The notes under the pieces are model-generated. The model did not search any database and was not told the DNA's origin. It saw only the letters and a list, made by a program, of their open reading frames with translations. 51,540 nt of DNA, from the NCBI GenBank assembly GCA_903873415.1, contig CAIQOK010000139.1, forward strand, positions 1 to 51,540. Direction: 5' to 3'. Within the stretch, counting starts at the first letter, position 1; each line of letters begins with the position of its first letter. Position numbers and translations under genes: made by a program. Source of the DNA: an uncultured Verrucomicrobiota bacterium (lineage in GTDB: Bacteria; Verrucomicrobiota; Verrucomicrobiia; Limisphaerales; CAIQOK01). This document shows positions 8,738 through 17,969 of this stretch, piece after piece.

Positions 8738-8956
8738 AGCTTCGGTTGCAAGCTTGTCCGATGAACTGCTTGCCCCGCTAAAGATTTAGAGTGGTTTCTT
8801 TGCCGGCACGGGAGGTGAAGTCTCTCGGGGTAATAAGCAGCGACCCGACCATTGACCCGCGCCCCGCCTCTGCCGGATGATTTCCCAAACCCAGCTCCTG
8901 GATTTCCTTCAGCAATTGCAGTCTGGGCTCTTTTGATTGAGCCCGTCCCGTCTTGC

Positions 8957-9670
8957 CTATTTCTCCCCGTAATTGATGCTCATCACCCCGCCCAGCAGAT
9001 TCAGGCTGAGCACATTCTTCAAGCCGAGTGTCCGCATCTGTGCCTCCACGCCGCGCTGCGCAGGGTAATGCTCCAGAGATTCGAGAATGTAGCTGTAGGC
9101 CGCGGCATCGCCGCAACTGACCCGTCCCAATACCGGCACGAACCAGCGCAGATAGGCAAAATAAAGTGTGCGCCAAGGCACCCAATCCGGTTTGCCGAAG
9201 TCCAGAACCAGAAGCCGCCCGCCGGGTTTGGCCACACGCCGCATCTCCGCCAGCCCGGTCTCCCAACTGGCCAGATTCCGCAGCCCGTAACCGACCGTCA
9301 CCACATCGAAGGTGTCGCTGGAGAAAGGCAGCTGTTGAGCGTCTCCTTGGAGGAAACCCGGATTAAGCGCTTTTGATTTTGAATTCTTCGCCCGCGCGAT
9401 CCCGAGCATCGGCTCGCTGAAATCCAATCCCGTCACTGTGGCACCAAGTCGGGCCAGAGCAAATGCGATGTCGCCCGTGCCGCAACAAACATCGAGGGCC
9501 TGCTGCCCCGGGCGGATGCGGGTCAGGCGGACCAACCGGCGCTTCCACCACCGATGCAGGCCGAAGCTCTGGAGATCGTTGATGAGGTCGTATCGGGGCG
9601 CGATGCGGGCGAACAGTTCATGAACCTGCGCGGCGCGCTTCTCACCCGGTTGATAAAATTTATTGCTCAT
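8957..9670 (-). CDS. ubiE: Demethylmenaquinone/ubiquinone C-methyltransferase UbiE/MenG
   Basis: AdoMet-dependent C-methyltransferase of the quinone pathway. The start chosen (MSNKFYQPGEKR at 9670) gives 237 residues, close to MenG/UbiE size. The frame is open to an ATG at 9736, which would add 22 residues resembling no family N-terminus. Seen: LFARIAPRYDLINDLQSFGLHRWWK (written here in parts: the APRYDLIN segment is the UbiE signature region), motif I DVCCGTGDIA, VGYGLRNL and MRRVAKPGGRLLVLDFGKP. Without other quinone genes in the window, menaquinone and ubiquinone substrates cannot be separated. It stands alone, convergent with ilvB and divergent from the next gene. Confidence 0.93.
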   Translation of the reverse strand: MSNKFYQPGEKRAAQVHELFARIAPRYDLINDLQSFGLHRWWKRRLVRLTRIRPGQQALDVCCGTGDIAFALARLGATVTGLDFSEPMLGIARAKNSKSKALNPGFLQGDAQQLPFSSDTFDVVTVGYGLRNLASWETGLAEMRRVAKPGGRLLVLDFGKPDWVPWRTLYFAYLRWFVPVLGRVSCGDAAAYSYILESLEHYPAQRGVEAQMRTLGLKNVLSLNLLGGVMSINYGEK

Positions 9671-9852
9671 GCCCGGCGCTGCGACGGGCAGCTCCGGACA
9701 ACAGTCTGGCGCAGCTGAATCAAGAGCGCGACTCAATTTCCGAATCCAGCCATCCGCACCGGACGAACGCGAGATGAAATTCGGTTGTTCCGGGTGTTGC
9801 GCCGCGGGGTCCTTGACTTTGGAACAGTTCGCCTGTAAAGGATAAAACTCTT

Positions 9853-11322
9853 ATGACCGAACCCACCCTCGCAGCACCCCATTCATCCCGTTCGGTTCGG
9901 CTCCGGCAAAACGCCCGGCGCGTATTGATTGCAGTGCTCGCTCTCCTCGCCGTGGGGGCTCTGGTGGTGACGGAGGAAAACTGGCGGGGTAAGCGCGCCT
10001 GGGAGAACTACCGGCGCGAAGGGGAAGCCAAAGGTGAACACTTCGACCTCGCCTGGTTCACGACCAAGCCCGTAGCGCCGGAACAAAACTTTTTCGCCAC
10101 CCCTTTTCTAGCGCCGCTGCTCAATTACGAAATCATCCAAGGCGAAGTGCGCTGGAAGGATACGAATGGTATTGCCCGGGTGAGAAGCCTCGGAATTGTC
10201 AGCGGCTTCCCCGGGGGCGACCTGAAGGCGGCACAGAATTATTTTAGATCCAACACGAATTTTCCGGCCGCCCCCGCAGCGCAGGATCCGGCGCACGATG
10301 TTCTTTTCGCATTGGAAAAATTCAGGCCTGTTCTTTTGGAACTGCGCGCTGCAGTCAAGCGTCCGGCCGCGGTTTACTCCCTCCATCCGGAGCGCGACGT
10401 GATGGCAGCCATGGAGATGTTTTCAGTTCTGAAATCAGCGGCCCAAACCGCCAACCTACATGCGCGCGCCAGCCTTGAGGCCGGCCACCCGGCTGACGCG
10501 CTGGATGACGTGCGATTCGTATTTGGCGTGGCACAATCACTTAAAGGCGAACCCGCACTCATCGCCCATTTTGTACGGATTGGCATTTTGCATCTGCCCC
10601 TGCAAACCATCAACGACGGACTCGCCAAAAATCTCTGGCCGGCGTCGCAGCTCCTTGAGTTGCAACTCCTTTTACTGTCGGACGATTTGCTTGCAGACTA
10701 TGGGAGCATGATGCGCGGGGAGCGGGCGTTCGGAAATGAACTCATGGCCCATCAAATCGCGGGCGATGATGGGGCTGGAATAGCCCGGACTGGCGGGTTC
10801 GGTCTGCCCCGATTTTTGTCTCCTCACGGCATGCTCTATCAAAACCAGGTTTCAATGAATCGGATGCACGACCTACTAACCCTGCCTGCCGTGGACAGCG
10901 GCGCGCATCGCGTCTTTCCGGAGCGGTGCAGCACCAATGAATTCCCCAAAGCGCTGGGAAAGAAGACGCCTTATAACATGTTCGCTTGGATGACAGTTCC
11001 AGCCTTGCATAAGGCTGCGCTCCGCTTCGCCTATACCCAGAACTCATTTGATCAAACAGCCGTGGTTTGCGCACTCGAAAGATACCACCTAAAGAACGGC
11101 GATTATCCCGAGGTTCTGGCCGCCCTGACACCGGAGTTCATCGGCGCCGTTCCGCTGGATATTATCGGCGGCCAACCTCTGCACTATCACCGCTCCGTGC
11201 CCGCCAACTTCCAGCTCTATTCCGTCGGCTGGAACGGTAAGGATGACGGCGGCGGCATCGCCCGGAACAAAAACGGCAAAGAAGATATGGAAAATGGGGA
11301 CTGGGTCTGGCCGGTAAAATAA
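9853..11322 (+). CDS. Membrane-anchored protein of unknown function
   Basis: 489 residues. A basic N-terminus is followed by one hydrophobic helix (about residues 24-42, VLIAVLALLAVGALVV), then a long soluble part that is probably periplasmic. The segment after the helix (KRAWENYRREGEAKGEHFDLAWF) resembles conserved uncharacterised proteins that I associate with Verrucomicrobia and Planctomycetes. Later parts are helical, with SLEAGHPADALDDVRFVFGV. The C-terminal part contains YHLKNGDYPEVLAAL and YHRSVPANFQLYSVGWNGKDDGG, which resembles the C-terminal region of pseudopilin-type proteins. I do not recognise a catalytic motif. TTGACT at 9813 and a TGTAAAGGAT stretch lie just upstream. Confidence 0.75.
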   Translation: MTEPTLAAPHSSRSVRLRQNARRVLIAVLALLAVGALVVTEENWRGKRAWENYRREGEAKGEHFDLAWFTTKPVAPEQNFFATPFLAPLLNYEIIQGEVRWKDTNGIARVRSLGIVSGFPGGDLKAAQNYFRSNTNFPAAPAAQDPAHDVLFALEKFRPVLLELRAAVKRPAAVYSLHPERDVMAAMEMFSVLKSAAQTANLHARASLEAGHPADALDDVRFVFGVAQSLKGEPALIAHFVRIGILHLPLQTINDGLAKNLWPASQLLELQLLLLSDDLLADYGSMMRGERAFGNELMAHQIAGDDGAGIARTGGFGLPRFLSPHGMLYQNQVSMNRMHDLLTLPAVDSGAHRVFPERCSTNEFPKALGKKTPYNMFAWMTVPALHKAALRFAYTQNSFDQTAVVCALERYHLKNGDYPEVLAALTPEFIGAVPLDIIGGQPLHYHRSVPANFQLYSVGWNGKDDGGGIARNKNGKEDMENGDWVWPVK

Positions 11323-11415
11323 AGCGTGCAGCAGCCAAAGCGTGGAGTCTCCATTTCTTATCCGCCCTGCAGTCATAAACCGCTTATACAGGCCACTGCT
11401 GTTTTCCTTCCCCCT

Positions 11416-11443
11416 TTGCACCTTAGTTCCTTTGCACTAAAAT
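11416..11443 (+). promoter_or_regulatory. Predicted promoter giving a leaderless transcript
   Basis: TTGCAC (11416-11421), 16-base spacer, TAAAAT (11438-11443). The GTG start of the MDR dehydrogenase is at 11450, where transcription would begin, so the mRNA is predicted to be leaderless. Confidence 0.6.
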
Positions 11444-11449
11444 CATGGC

Positions 11450-12523
11450 GTGAAAGCCATTCAATTGGTCAGCCATGGAGCACCCGGGAGGTTTGAACTG
11501 CGCGACCTGCCAGATCCGGTACCCGGCCCGGAGGAGGTCGTGGTTGATGTCCGCGCCTGCGGCCTAAACCATTTGGATCTCTGGCTCGAGGAGGCTGGGT
11601 TGCCGCTGTTGGTTCCGTTACCGCGCACGCCCGGCGGAGAAATTTCAGGCGTAATTTCCAGCGTGGGCATCAACGTCACCGGCTGGCACCCCGGCGACCG
11701 GGTGGCCGTGCAATCCAATCTCTTCTGCGGGGACTGTGAATTCTGCCAGCAGGGCGAGGAATCCCTCTGCCTGCGTGGTGGACTGCTGGGAGTGACGCAG
11801 GATGGAGGATTCGCCGAACAGGTCTTGGTTGCATCGCAGGCACTCGTGCGCCTGCCCCCGGGGCTGGATTTTCATACCAGCGCCGCCCTCACACTGGCCG
11901 GCAGCACCGCCATGCACATGCTCTCCGACCGCGCCCGGGTCCGGCCTGGAGACTGGGTTTTGGCCATCGGCGGTGCGAGCGGCGTCGGGTCGGCGGCAAT
12001 CCAGATTGCCCGGCAACTCGGCGCACGTGTGATCAGCACCGGCTCCACGGAAGCCAAGCGCATGCTGGCCCGCCGACTCGGCGCAGAGTTAGCACTCGAT
12101 TCCACCGATCCGGCCTGGCCTGCCGAAGTCCGCAAGGCAACCAATAAACACGGCGTTGATATCGTGGTGGAGCATGTCGGCGGCGAGATGTTGCAGAAGT
12201 CTTTCGAATGCCTTGCGCGCAACGGCACAATAGTCACCTGCGGCGCCACAGCCGGGCGGGAAGTCTCCCTCAACCTGTGGCCGCTCTTTGTTAAACAGCA
12301 GCGTCTGGTCGGCAGCTATGGGCGGAATCGAGCCGACATACAAACGACGCTTGAATGGGCTGCGGCAGGTACGCTCAGGCCGGTGATCGATTCGGTCTTG
12401 TCGCTGCAGGAAACACCCGAAGCCTTTGCCAAACTGCGTTCGCGCTCCGTCTTGGGCAAGGTGATCGTCGATCCCCATCGCATCGGGTCATTTACGCGTC
12501 CGGGTGGTTGGGGAGGGTGCTGA
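11450..12523 (+). CDS. Zinc-binding dehydrogenase of the MDR superfamily
   Basis: 357 residues with GTG start. Two-domain medium-chain dehydrogenase/reductase: a GroES-like catalytic domain (to about residue 130) and a Rossmann domain with IGGASGVGSAAIQIA. The structural-zinc lobe is intact, with four Cys in CGDCEFCQQGEESLC. The motif that normally supplies a catalytic zinc ligand (GHE) reads GGE here, so this is probably not a classical zinc alcohol dehydrogenase but a quinone-reductase-like or enoyl-reductase-like member. Substrate unknown; NADPH use is inferred from the fold. It ends 4 bases before the DUF1361 gene, so the two are probably cotranscribed. Confidence 0.88.
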   Translation: MKAIQLVSHGAPGRFELRDLPDPVPGPEEVVVDVRACGLNHLDLWLEEAGLPLLVPLPRTPGGEISGVISSVGINVTGWHPGDRVAVQSNLFCGDCEFCQQGEESLCLRGGLLGVTQDGGFAEQVLVASQALVRLPPGLDFHTSAALTLAGSTAMHMLSDRARVRPGDWVLAIGGASGVGSAAIQIARQLGARVISTGSTEAKRMLARRLGAELALDSTDPAWPAEVRKATNKHGVDIVVEHVGGEMLQKSFECLARNGTIVTCGATAGREVSLNLWPLFVKQQRLVGSYGRNRADIQTTLEWAAAGTLRPVIDSVLSLQETPEAFAKLRSRSVLGKVIVDPHRIGSFTRPGGWGGC

Positions 12524-12527
12524 CGTC

Positions 12528-13244
12528 ATGAAACTGCTGAAGCTCTTGTTAAAACCCGAAACCTTCGTCCCGGTGTTGGCTCTGATTTTTGCTTCGGGGA
12601 TGGATGTAGCGTTGGTGACCGGACGGATTGTGCAGACACATAACATCCGCTATGCCTATCTGATCTGGAATCTGTTTTTGGGCTGGCTTCCCCTTTTTTT
12701 TGCCCTCTTAGCCGTGGAACGGGCCAAGTCCGGTAACGGAAGGGGATGGGTATGGATTTGGAGCGGGCTCTGGCTTCTTTTCTTCCCCAACGCACCCTAT
12801 ATCTTCACGGATTTGATTCATCTGGTGCTGGATTTTGCGGGGCATTTTTGGGGGGATCTCATCCTGATTTTGTGCTGCGCGGTGACTGGGCTGCTCCTGG
12901 GTTTTATCTCGCTCTATTTGATGCACGCCTTGGTGGAAGGGTGCCGCGGGATTGCGGCGGGCTGGGTCTTTGCCGCCGCGGCCAGCGGTCTGGCCGGCTT
13001 GGGTGTTTTTCTGGGCCGGTTCTTCCGCCTGAATAGCTGGGATGCGTTAATGCGAACATCCAAGTTGATTCAAGACCTGAGCACAGGCAAGCCGCATGAG
13101 GTCAAGGCTTATCCGTCGGCCGCCTTTCCGCTGCTCTTTGGACTCTTTCTTTTTATCACCTACGTGGCTTTGCATGGGATGACCCATCTTTCAAAGCCCC
13201 GGTTCCACAATCCGGGCCGCCGGGCTGAAGACCAAGCCGGATGA
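12528..13244 (+). CDS. DUF1361 integral membrane protein
   Basis: 238 residues with about six hydrophobic helices. The family signatures are visible: NLFLGWLPLFFALL after the second helix and FFPNAPYIFTDLIHL in the middle. DUF1361 proteins are inner-membrane proteins of unknown function. The ATG at 12528 is preferred to a GTG at 12504 because GGAGG (12512-12516) precedes it and the GTG start would overlap the upstream gene. It is the last gene of a two-gene unit, convergent with asd. Confidence 0.85.
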   Translation: MKLLKLLLKPETFVPVLALIFASGMDVALVTGRIVQTHNIRYAYLIWNLFLGWLPLFFALLAVERAKSGNGRGWVWIWSGLWLLFFPNAPYIFTDLIHLVLDFAGHFWGDLILILCCAVTGLLLGFISLYLMHALVEGCRGIAAGWVFAAAASGLAGLGVFLGRFFRLNSWDALMRTSKLIQDLSTGKPHEVKAYPSAAFPLLFGLFLFITYVALHGMTHLSKPRFHNPGRRAEDQAG

Positions 13245-13313
13245 AAATTCGCCACGAAGCAGCGCCCCAGGCCCAAGGGTGACTATCAGGCTGGCAACCT
13301 CCGAGCCGTAGAC

Positions 13314-14318
13314 TTACTTGAGCAGCTCCTCAGCAATCTGAACCGCATTGAGTGCCGCCCCTTTGAGCAACTGATCTCCGCTGACCCAGAAGCACAGCCC
13401 GTTATCCAAGGCGCAATCCATCCGGACACGCCCGACTTCGCAATTGTATTTCTCGGATGTGAAGAGCGGCATTGGATATTTCTTGTTCTCCGGATCATCA
13501 ACGAGATCCACGCCGGGGGATTTTTGCAGCACCGCCCGCGCGGCTTCCACGGTCACCGGCTTCTCAAATTCGGCTGTGACGGCAACGGAATGCGAGCGGT
13601 AGACCGGCACGCGCACACAGGTCACACTGGCCCGGAAGGTGGGGTGATGCATGATCTTGCGCCCTTCATTCTCCATCTTCATCTCTTCTTGGGTGTAACC
13701 GGTGGGCAGAAAGGAATCCACGTGCGGCAGGACGTTGAAGGCGATCTGGTGGGGATAAACTTCTTTGGTGACGGGTTGCTTGGTGACAATCTGTTCGACC
13801 TGACGCTCCAGTTCCTCGATCGCCTTGGCACCGGTGCCCGATACGGCCTGATAGCTTGAAGCGAAGATGCGCTTCACCCCGAACGCGCGGTGCAGCGGGT
13901 AGAGCGCCATCAAGGTGATCGCCGTCGTGCAATTTGGATTGGCCAGAATGCCTTGGTGCTTCTTTACGTCCTCAGGGTTGACCTCCGGCACCACAAGCGG
14001 GACGTTGTCATCCATTCGGAAGGCGCTGGAATTGTCCACCACGACGCAGCCGGCCTTGGCGGCGATGGGGGCAAACTCCTTGGAAATCGAGCCGCCCGCG
14101 CTGAAGAGGGCGATATCAATGCCCGCAAACGAATCCTGGGTGAGTTCCTCCACTGTGATTTCCTGGCCGCGGAAGGCGAGCCTCTTGCCGACGGAGCGGG
14201 CGGAGGCAAGCAGGGTGAGCTTGCTCACTGGAAAATTCCTCTTTTCGAGGGTTTTGATCATTTCGATGCCCACGGCACCGGTGGCACCGACGATCGCGAC
14301 ATGCGGTTTCTTGTTCAT
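13314..14318 (-). CDS. asd: Aspartate-semialdehyde dehydrogenase
   Basis: 334 residues. NADP-dependent reduction of aspartyl phosphate to aspartate semialdehyde, the branch-point step for Lys, diaminopimelate, Thr and Met. Seen: GATGAVG (residues 10-16) for NADP; SAGGSISKEFAP; the catalytic Cys in NPNCTT (about residue 129); the YQAVSGTGAKAIEEL region; and the catalytic His in RVPVYRSHS. The frame is open upstream to 14387, but a consensus promoter at 14332-14359 places the transcript start inside that extension, so the ATG at 14318 is the start. Convergent with the DUF1361 gene. Confidence 0.96.
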   Translation of the reverse strand: MNKKPHVAIVGATGAVGIEMIKTLEKRNFPVSKLTLLASARSVGKRLAFRGQEITVEELTQDSFAGIDIALFSAGGSISKEFAPIAAKAGCVVVDNSSAFRMDDNVPLVVPEVNPEDVKKHQGILANPNCTTAITLMALYPLHRAFGVKRIFASSYQAVSGTGAKAIEELERQVEQIVTKQPVTKEVYPHQIAFNVLPHVDSFLPTGYTQEEMKMENEGRKIMHHPTFRASVTCVRVPVYRSHSVAVTAEFEKPVTVEAARAVLQKSPGVDLVDDPENKKYPMPLFTSEKYNCEVGRVRMDCALDNGLCFWVSGDQLLKGAALNAVQIAEELLK

Positions 14319-14331
14319 ATCAAAGAAGTCG

Positions 14332-14359
14332 ATTATACTTGGGCCTTTGGGGGTGTCAA
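14332..14359 (-). promoter_or_regulatory. Consensus sigma70 promoter of asd
   Basis: On the minus strand: TTGACA (14354-14359), 16-base spacer, TATAAT (14332-14337), both hexamers matching consensus exactly. Transcription would start near 14325, leaving a 5' UTR of only about 7 bases before the ATG at 14318. This fixes the asd start. Confidence 0.85.
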
Positions 14360-14387
14360 TCGACTCGGCGGGCCAAGGAGCGCGCAA

Positions 14388-14639
14388 GCCAAGGGTTTGA
14401 CCCTAAATCCCGTTTTGGGGCATTGATCAGTAACCACGGCCTGGGTGATTCGCTTTGGCGGTGCTTGGTTGACACTCGGGTTCCATCTGCATGGCTTGTA
14501 GGGTGTAGGTCCGTACCCCCCCCCAATCGATCTCCGGTCCGCGGCTGGGCCTATGGTGGCAGCGCCGCGAATCCTTGGATCCAGTAGGGGTGGGTTCTTT
14601 CAAATTGTGTCCGGTGTGGATTTCTCCTAAGGTCCAGTC
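14388..14639. other. Intergenic region between asd and ffh, possible structured RNA
   Basis: About 250 bases without a credible ORF. An exact TTGACA (14469-14474) has no good -10 box at the usual distance. From about 14500 to 14600 it is GC-rich, with nested complementarity: CGCGGC with GCCGCG, and a run of C from 14515 with GGGGTGGG near 14588. The conserved SRP RNA core (a GGAA tetraloop with GCAGCC) is not present, so I do not call it ffs. Confidence 0.3.
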
Positions 14640-15986
14640 ATGTTCGATTCGTTGAGCGGCAAACTCCAAAACGCATTCCGCAATCTGCGCGGCTTGGGCA
14701 AAATCTCCGAGAGCAACGTCGGTGAAGCCTTGCGCGAGGTCAGGCTGGCCTTGGTCGAGGCCGACGTGAATTTCAAGGTTGCGCGTGATTTTCTGGAGCG
14801 CGTCAAGGTCAAGGCCCTCGGAGCGGAGGTGGTGGCCAGCGTCCAGCCCGGCCAACAGATTGTAAAAATCATCCACGACGAATTGGTGGATTTGCTTGGA
14901 TCCCAAAACGCCGCGTTAAACCTGTCCGGGAATCCGGCTTGTTTGATGTTGGTAGGGCTGCACGGGGCCGGCAAGACCACTTCCGCCGGCAAGCTGGCTC
15001 GCCTCCTCCACAAGCAGGGCCGCACCCCGCTGCTCATCGCGGCGGATGTCTATAGACCGGCGGCGATGGATCAGCTTGAGACCTTGGGCAAACAGCTCGG
15101 GCTGCCCGTGTTCGTGCGGCGGGGCGAGACGGACGTGTTGAAAATCGCCCGGGAAGCCTTGGAATTCTCCCGTGCCAACAACCGCAACACCCTGATCTTC
15201 GACACGGCCGGCCGGTTGCAGATTGATGAGCCGCTGGTTCAGGAGCTGGTCCGGCTGCGCGACCTGGTCCAACCGCAGGAGATACTGCTGGTGCTGGACG
15301 CTGCCACCGGCCAAGAGGCCGTGAATGTCGCCACCCATTTCGATAAGGCCCTGCAAATTACTGGTGCGATCCTCACCAAACTTGACGGTGACGCGCGTGG
15401 TGGCGCGGCGCTGAGTCTGAAAAGTGTCACGGGCAAGCCGATCAAGTTTGCCGGCGTGGGCGAGAAACTTGAGGAGTTCGAGGCGTTCCATCCCGAGCGG
15501 ATGGCCTCGCGGATCTTGGGAATGGGTGACGTGGTCAGCCTGGTGGAGAAGGCTGCCGAAGCGGTAAATCTCGAGGATGCGCAGCGGATGGAAGATAAGA
15601 TGCGCAGAGGCGAGTTCACCATGGAGGATTTTCTGGAACAACTGCAGGCAATGAAAAAGCTCGGGTCGCTCGAGAATATCATGAAAATGCTGCCCGGCGG
15701 AGCCGAAGCCTTGAAACAAACCGACATCTCCAAGCAGGAACGTGAATTTAAGCGCATGGAGGCAATGATCTGCGGCATGACACACCAGGAACGCCGTAGC
15801 CCTCAAATCCTCAATGCCAAGCGCCGCATCCGCATCGCCAAGGGCAGCGGGGTCACCGTGACCGAGCTGAACAACATGCTCAACAAGTTTGCGCAGATGC
15901 AGCAAATGATGAAAAAAATGGGCAAGTTCCAAAAGATGATGGGACGCATGGGCGGGGCGGGTATGGGAATGTTCGGTCGGGGTTGA
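14640..15986 (+). CDS. ffh: Signal recognition particle protein Ffh (SRP54)
   Basis: 448 residues. Binds SRP RNA and the signal sequences of nascent membrane proteins, and docks to FtsY for cotranslational insertion. The N domain starts MFDSLSGKLQNAFRNLRG. In the G domain, G1 is GLHGAGKTTSAGKLA (usual form GLQGSGKTT), then DVYRPAA, G3 DTAGRLQ and TKLDGDARGG. The C-terminal M domain is Met-rich, with SGVTVTELNNMLNKF and a closing tract of QMQQMMKKMGKFQKMMGR type that forms the signal-peptide groove. All three domains are complete. Confidence 0.97.
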   Translation: MFDSLSGKLQNAFRNLRGLGKISESNVGEALREVRLALVEADVNFKVARDFLERVKVKALGAEVVASVQPGQQIVKIIHDELVDLLGSQNAALNLSGNPACLMLVGLHGAGKTTSAGKLARLLHKQGRTPLLIAADVYRPAAMDQLETLGKQLGLPVFVRRGETDVLKIAREALEFSRANNRNTLIFDTAGRLQIDEPLVQELVRLRDLVQPQEILLVLDAATGQEAVNVATHFDKALQITGAILTKLDGDARGGAALSLKSVTGKPIKFAGVGEKLEEFEAFHPERMASRILGMGDVVSLVEKAAEAVNLEDAQRMEDKMRRGEFTMEDFLEQLQAMKKLGSLENIMKMLPGGAEALKQTDISKQEREFKRMEAMICGMTHQERRSPQILNAKRRIRIAKGSGVTVTELNNMLNKFAQMQQMMKKMGKFQKMMGRMGGAGMGMFGRG

Positions 15987-16165
15987 TCCGCTCCCGCCTT
16001 TTAATATCCTTGTCCCGAAGAACGACGCCATGGCCCCCAAAAAGCTGGATACTATCCCCGCCGTTCGCGTCCCTGCTGGAAATCCCCAAACCGTTGGAAG
16101 CCTCCGCAAGGGGACCTAGTTTGTCTCGACCCTTCAGACCGCTGGACTCTACTGTGCTCCTCGGC

Positions 16166-17452
16166 ATGCGATACCATCCGAATCCGATTTCTCCGGTTGT
16201 TTCCCGGCGCGCGTTTTTGAAATCATCCTCTGCCCTGGCTGCCGGCCTCCCACTGTCGGGCCTGTTTGCCGCGGCACAGAAGCAGACCAAGGGGCCCCTC
16301 ATGGCCTATGTGGGGACGTTCAGCTCTCCGCTCCGTGATACGCTGCCGACTCAGGTTGATCTGCCTCCCGGAAATGGCCGCGGCATCCACCTCTTTCAAG
16401 TCGACCGCAATACCGGAGTTCTGACACCAAACGGTGTCTACGAGCTGGGGACCAGCCCGAGCTGTCTGGCTTTGAATGCCGCCGGAACCCGGCTCTACTC
16501 CTCTAATGAGACCGACCGCGTTGGGGACAGCAAGGAAGGCACGGTCAGTGCCTTCGCCATCAACCGGGCGGATGGCCAACTCAAACTCCTAAACAGCGTC
16601 CGTTCCGGCGGGGCCGGGCCGACCTATGTCAGCCTGCACCCCTCGGGCCGGTTTCTATTTGTTGCAAATTATTTCGGCGGATCGGTCGCGGTGCTGCCCC
16701 TTCTATCCGACGGTCGGTTGGGAGATGCAACCGATGTTAAAAGCGATTCCGGAAACATTGGACCGGTCCGGGCGATCCATGCCCCTGAGGGCACCTTCGC
16801 CTTCAGCGGTCATGACCGGACTCATGCCCACATGATTCAGGCCGATCCGGCGGGGCGGCTCGTTTTGCATATCGATCTGGGCTTGGACCGCATCTTTGTC
16901 TGGAAGTTCGACTGTGAGATTGGCGTGCTGACGCCGAATGATCCCGCGGGGATTCAACTCCCGCCAGGGGACGGGCCGCGGCATTTTCATTTTCACCCGA
17001 ATGGGCGTTGGTTCTATTCCATTCAGGAGGAGGGCTCGAATATCGTTCTTTTTGACTACGATGCCGCGAGTGGACGGCTTGCCGCGCGTCAGACCCTCTC
17101 CAGCCTGCCGTCCGGGTTCGCCGGCAGCAACTTCTGCTCCGAAATTCTTGTTTCTGCCGACGGCCGGTTTGTCTATGCCGGCAACCGCCTGCACGACAGT
17201 ATCAGCATCTTCTCCATCGCGCCGACCGGTGAGCTGGGCTTTGTCGGCGAGGAGTGGACGCACGGAAACTATCCGCGCAGTTTCAGCTTCGATCCGGCCG
17301 GCCGCTTCCTTTACTGTTGCAACCAGCGTGGCGACAATGTCGTCAGCTTTCGGGTGAACCGGAAAACCGGGGGATTGAAGTTCACCGGGCACTACACGCC
17401 CGTAGGTAATCCATCGATCATTACGTTTCTCGATCTGTCGAGGGCGGGCTGA
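16166..17452 (+). CDS. Tat-exported lactonase-fold beta-propeller (6-phosphogluconolactonase-like)
   Basis: 428 residues. The N-terminus has a twin-arginine signal, SRRAFLKSSSALAAG, ending near the Ala-rich FAAAQ. The body is a seven-bladed propeller of the lactonase family (PF10282): blades with repeated HPSGRFLFVANY, HPNGRWFYSIQE and SADGRFVYAGNR cores. Family members include 6-phosphogluconolactonase YbhE/Pgl, but an exported copy must act on an extracytoplasmic substrate that cannot be told from sequence. The frame is open from 15983, but the ATG at 16166 gives a normal Tat signal length and avoids overlap with ffh. Confidence 0.87.
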   Translation: MRYHPNPISPVVSRRAFLKSSSALAAGLPLSGLFAAAQKQTKGPLMAYVGTFSSPLRDTLPTQVDLPPGNGRGIHLFQVDRNTGVLTPNGVYELGTSPSCLALNAAGTRLYSSNETDRVGDSKEGTVSAFAINRADGQLKLLNSVRSGGAGPTYVSLHPSGRFLFVANYFGGSVAVLPLLSDGRLGDATDVKSDSGNIGPVRAIHAPEGTFAFSGHDRTHAHMIQADPAGRLVLHIDLGLDRIFVWKFDCEIGVLTPNDPAGIQLPPGDGPRHFHFHPNGRWFYSIQEEGSNIVLFDYDAASGRLAARQTLSSLPSGFAGSNFCSEILVSADGRFVYAGNRLHDSISIFSIAPTGELGFVGEEWTHGNYPRSFSFDPAGRFLYCCNQRGDNVVSFRVNRKTGGLKFTGHYTPVGNPSIITFLDLSRAG

Positions 17453-17723
17453 AGCGCGTGTGTTTTGGGATTTAGCCGTCTTCTGAGAGGTGGAGCAACT
17501 CGAATATCGTCTTCACTGTGCCGGAAGGAAGATAGATCCATGCCACTCAATCCGTCACAGACGGCGCGCCGGTGTCGCTCGAGCCCCGTTTGGGACAATT
17601 CCGAATTTTTGGGGTTATATTCCGAGGCCGGGTCCAAGGCGTCAGGCTGCCTTGATGGTGCGCCCCCGCAAAACATCCAATGTTAAACATTGCTATGTAA
17701 CCGGCGCGCACTGAGACTCACGC
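17453..17723. other. Intergenic region, no gene recognised
   Basis: 270 bases between the lactonase gene and the 62-residue gene. Short overlapping frames exist, but none resembles a protein. TATGTAA (17694-17700) could be a weak -10 region for the downstream gene. Confidence 0.4.
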
Positions 17724-17912
17724 ATGCGCAATAGCCTGCAACAACACGGGATCAAGGAAATTTACAAGCAACTCCGCTTGCGGATGAAGAATAGCGGACT
17801 GGAAACCATTGATGTTCAGATCACCCGTAGGGCGGGAAAATATCTGTATAATTTCACCGGTTCAGCCGAACAAGTCGTCAAGGCGGAGCAGATTCTTGCG
17901 GCTTGGGCCTGA
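17724..17912 (+). CDS. Small hypothetical protein, 62 residues
   Basis: The predicted protein is regular and polar, with a balanced composition unlike a random frame: IKEIYKQLRLRMKNSGL, then ETIDVQITRRAGKYLYNFTG and SAEQVVKAEQILAAWA. A strong intrinsic terminator follows 57 bases after its stop, which supports an independent transcript. The alpha-beta-beta-alpha pattern with a G-S-x-E-Q helix start is loosely KH-like, so nucleic-acid binding is possible (weak inference). I do not recognise the family. Confidence 0.6.
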   Translation: MRNSLQQHGIKEIYKQLRLRMKNSGLETIDVQITRRAGKYLYNFTGSAEQVVKAEQILAAWA

Positions 17913-17969
17913 CCTTGTTCCGCCGCCGCCCGGCCGAAACAAACGGCACAGCGGCCAGCCAATCAAACA

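Noticed and set aside
14500-14620. SRP RNA (ffs) candidate upstream of ffh
   Set aside because: The invariant symmetric loop and GGAA tetraloop are absent.
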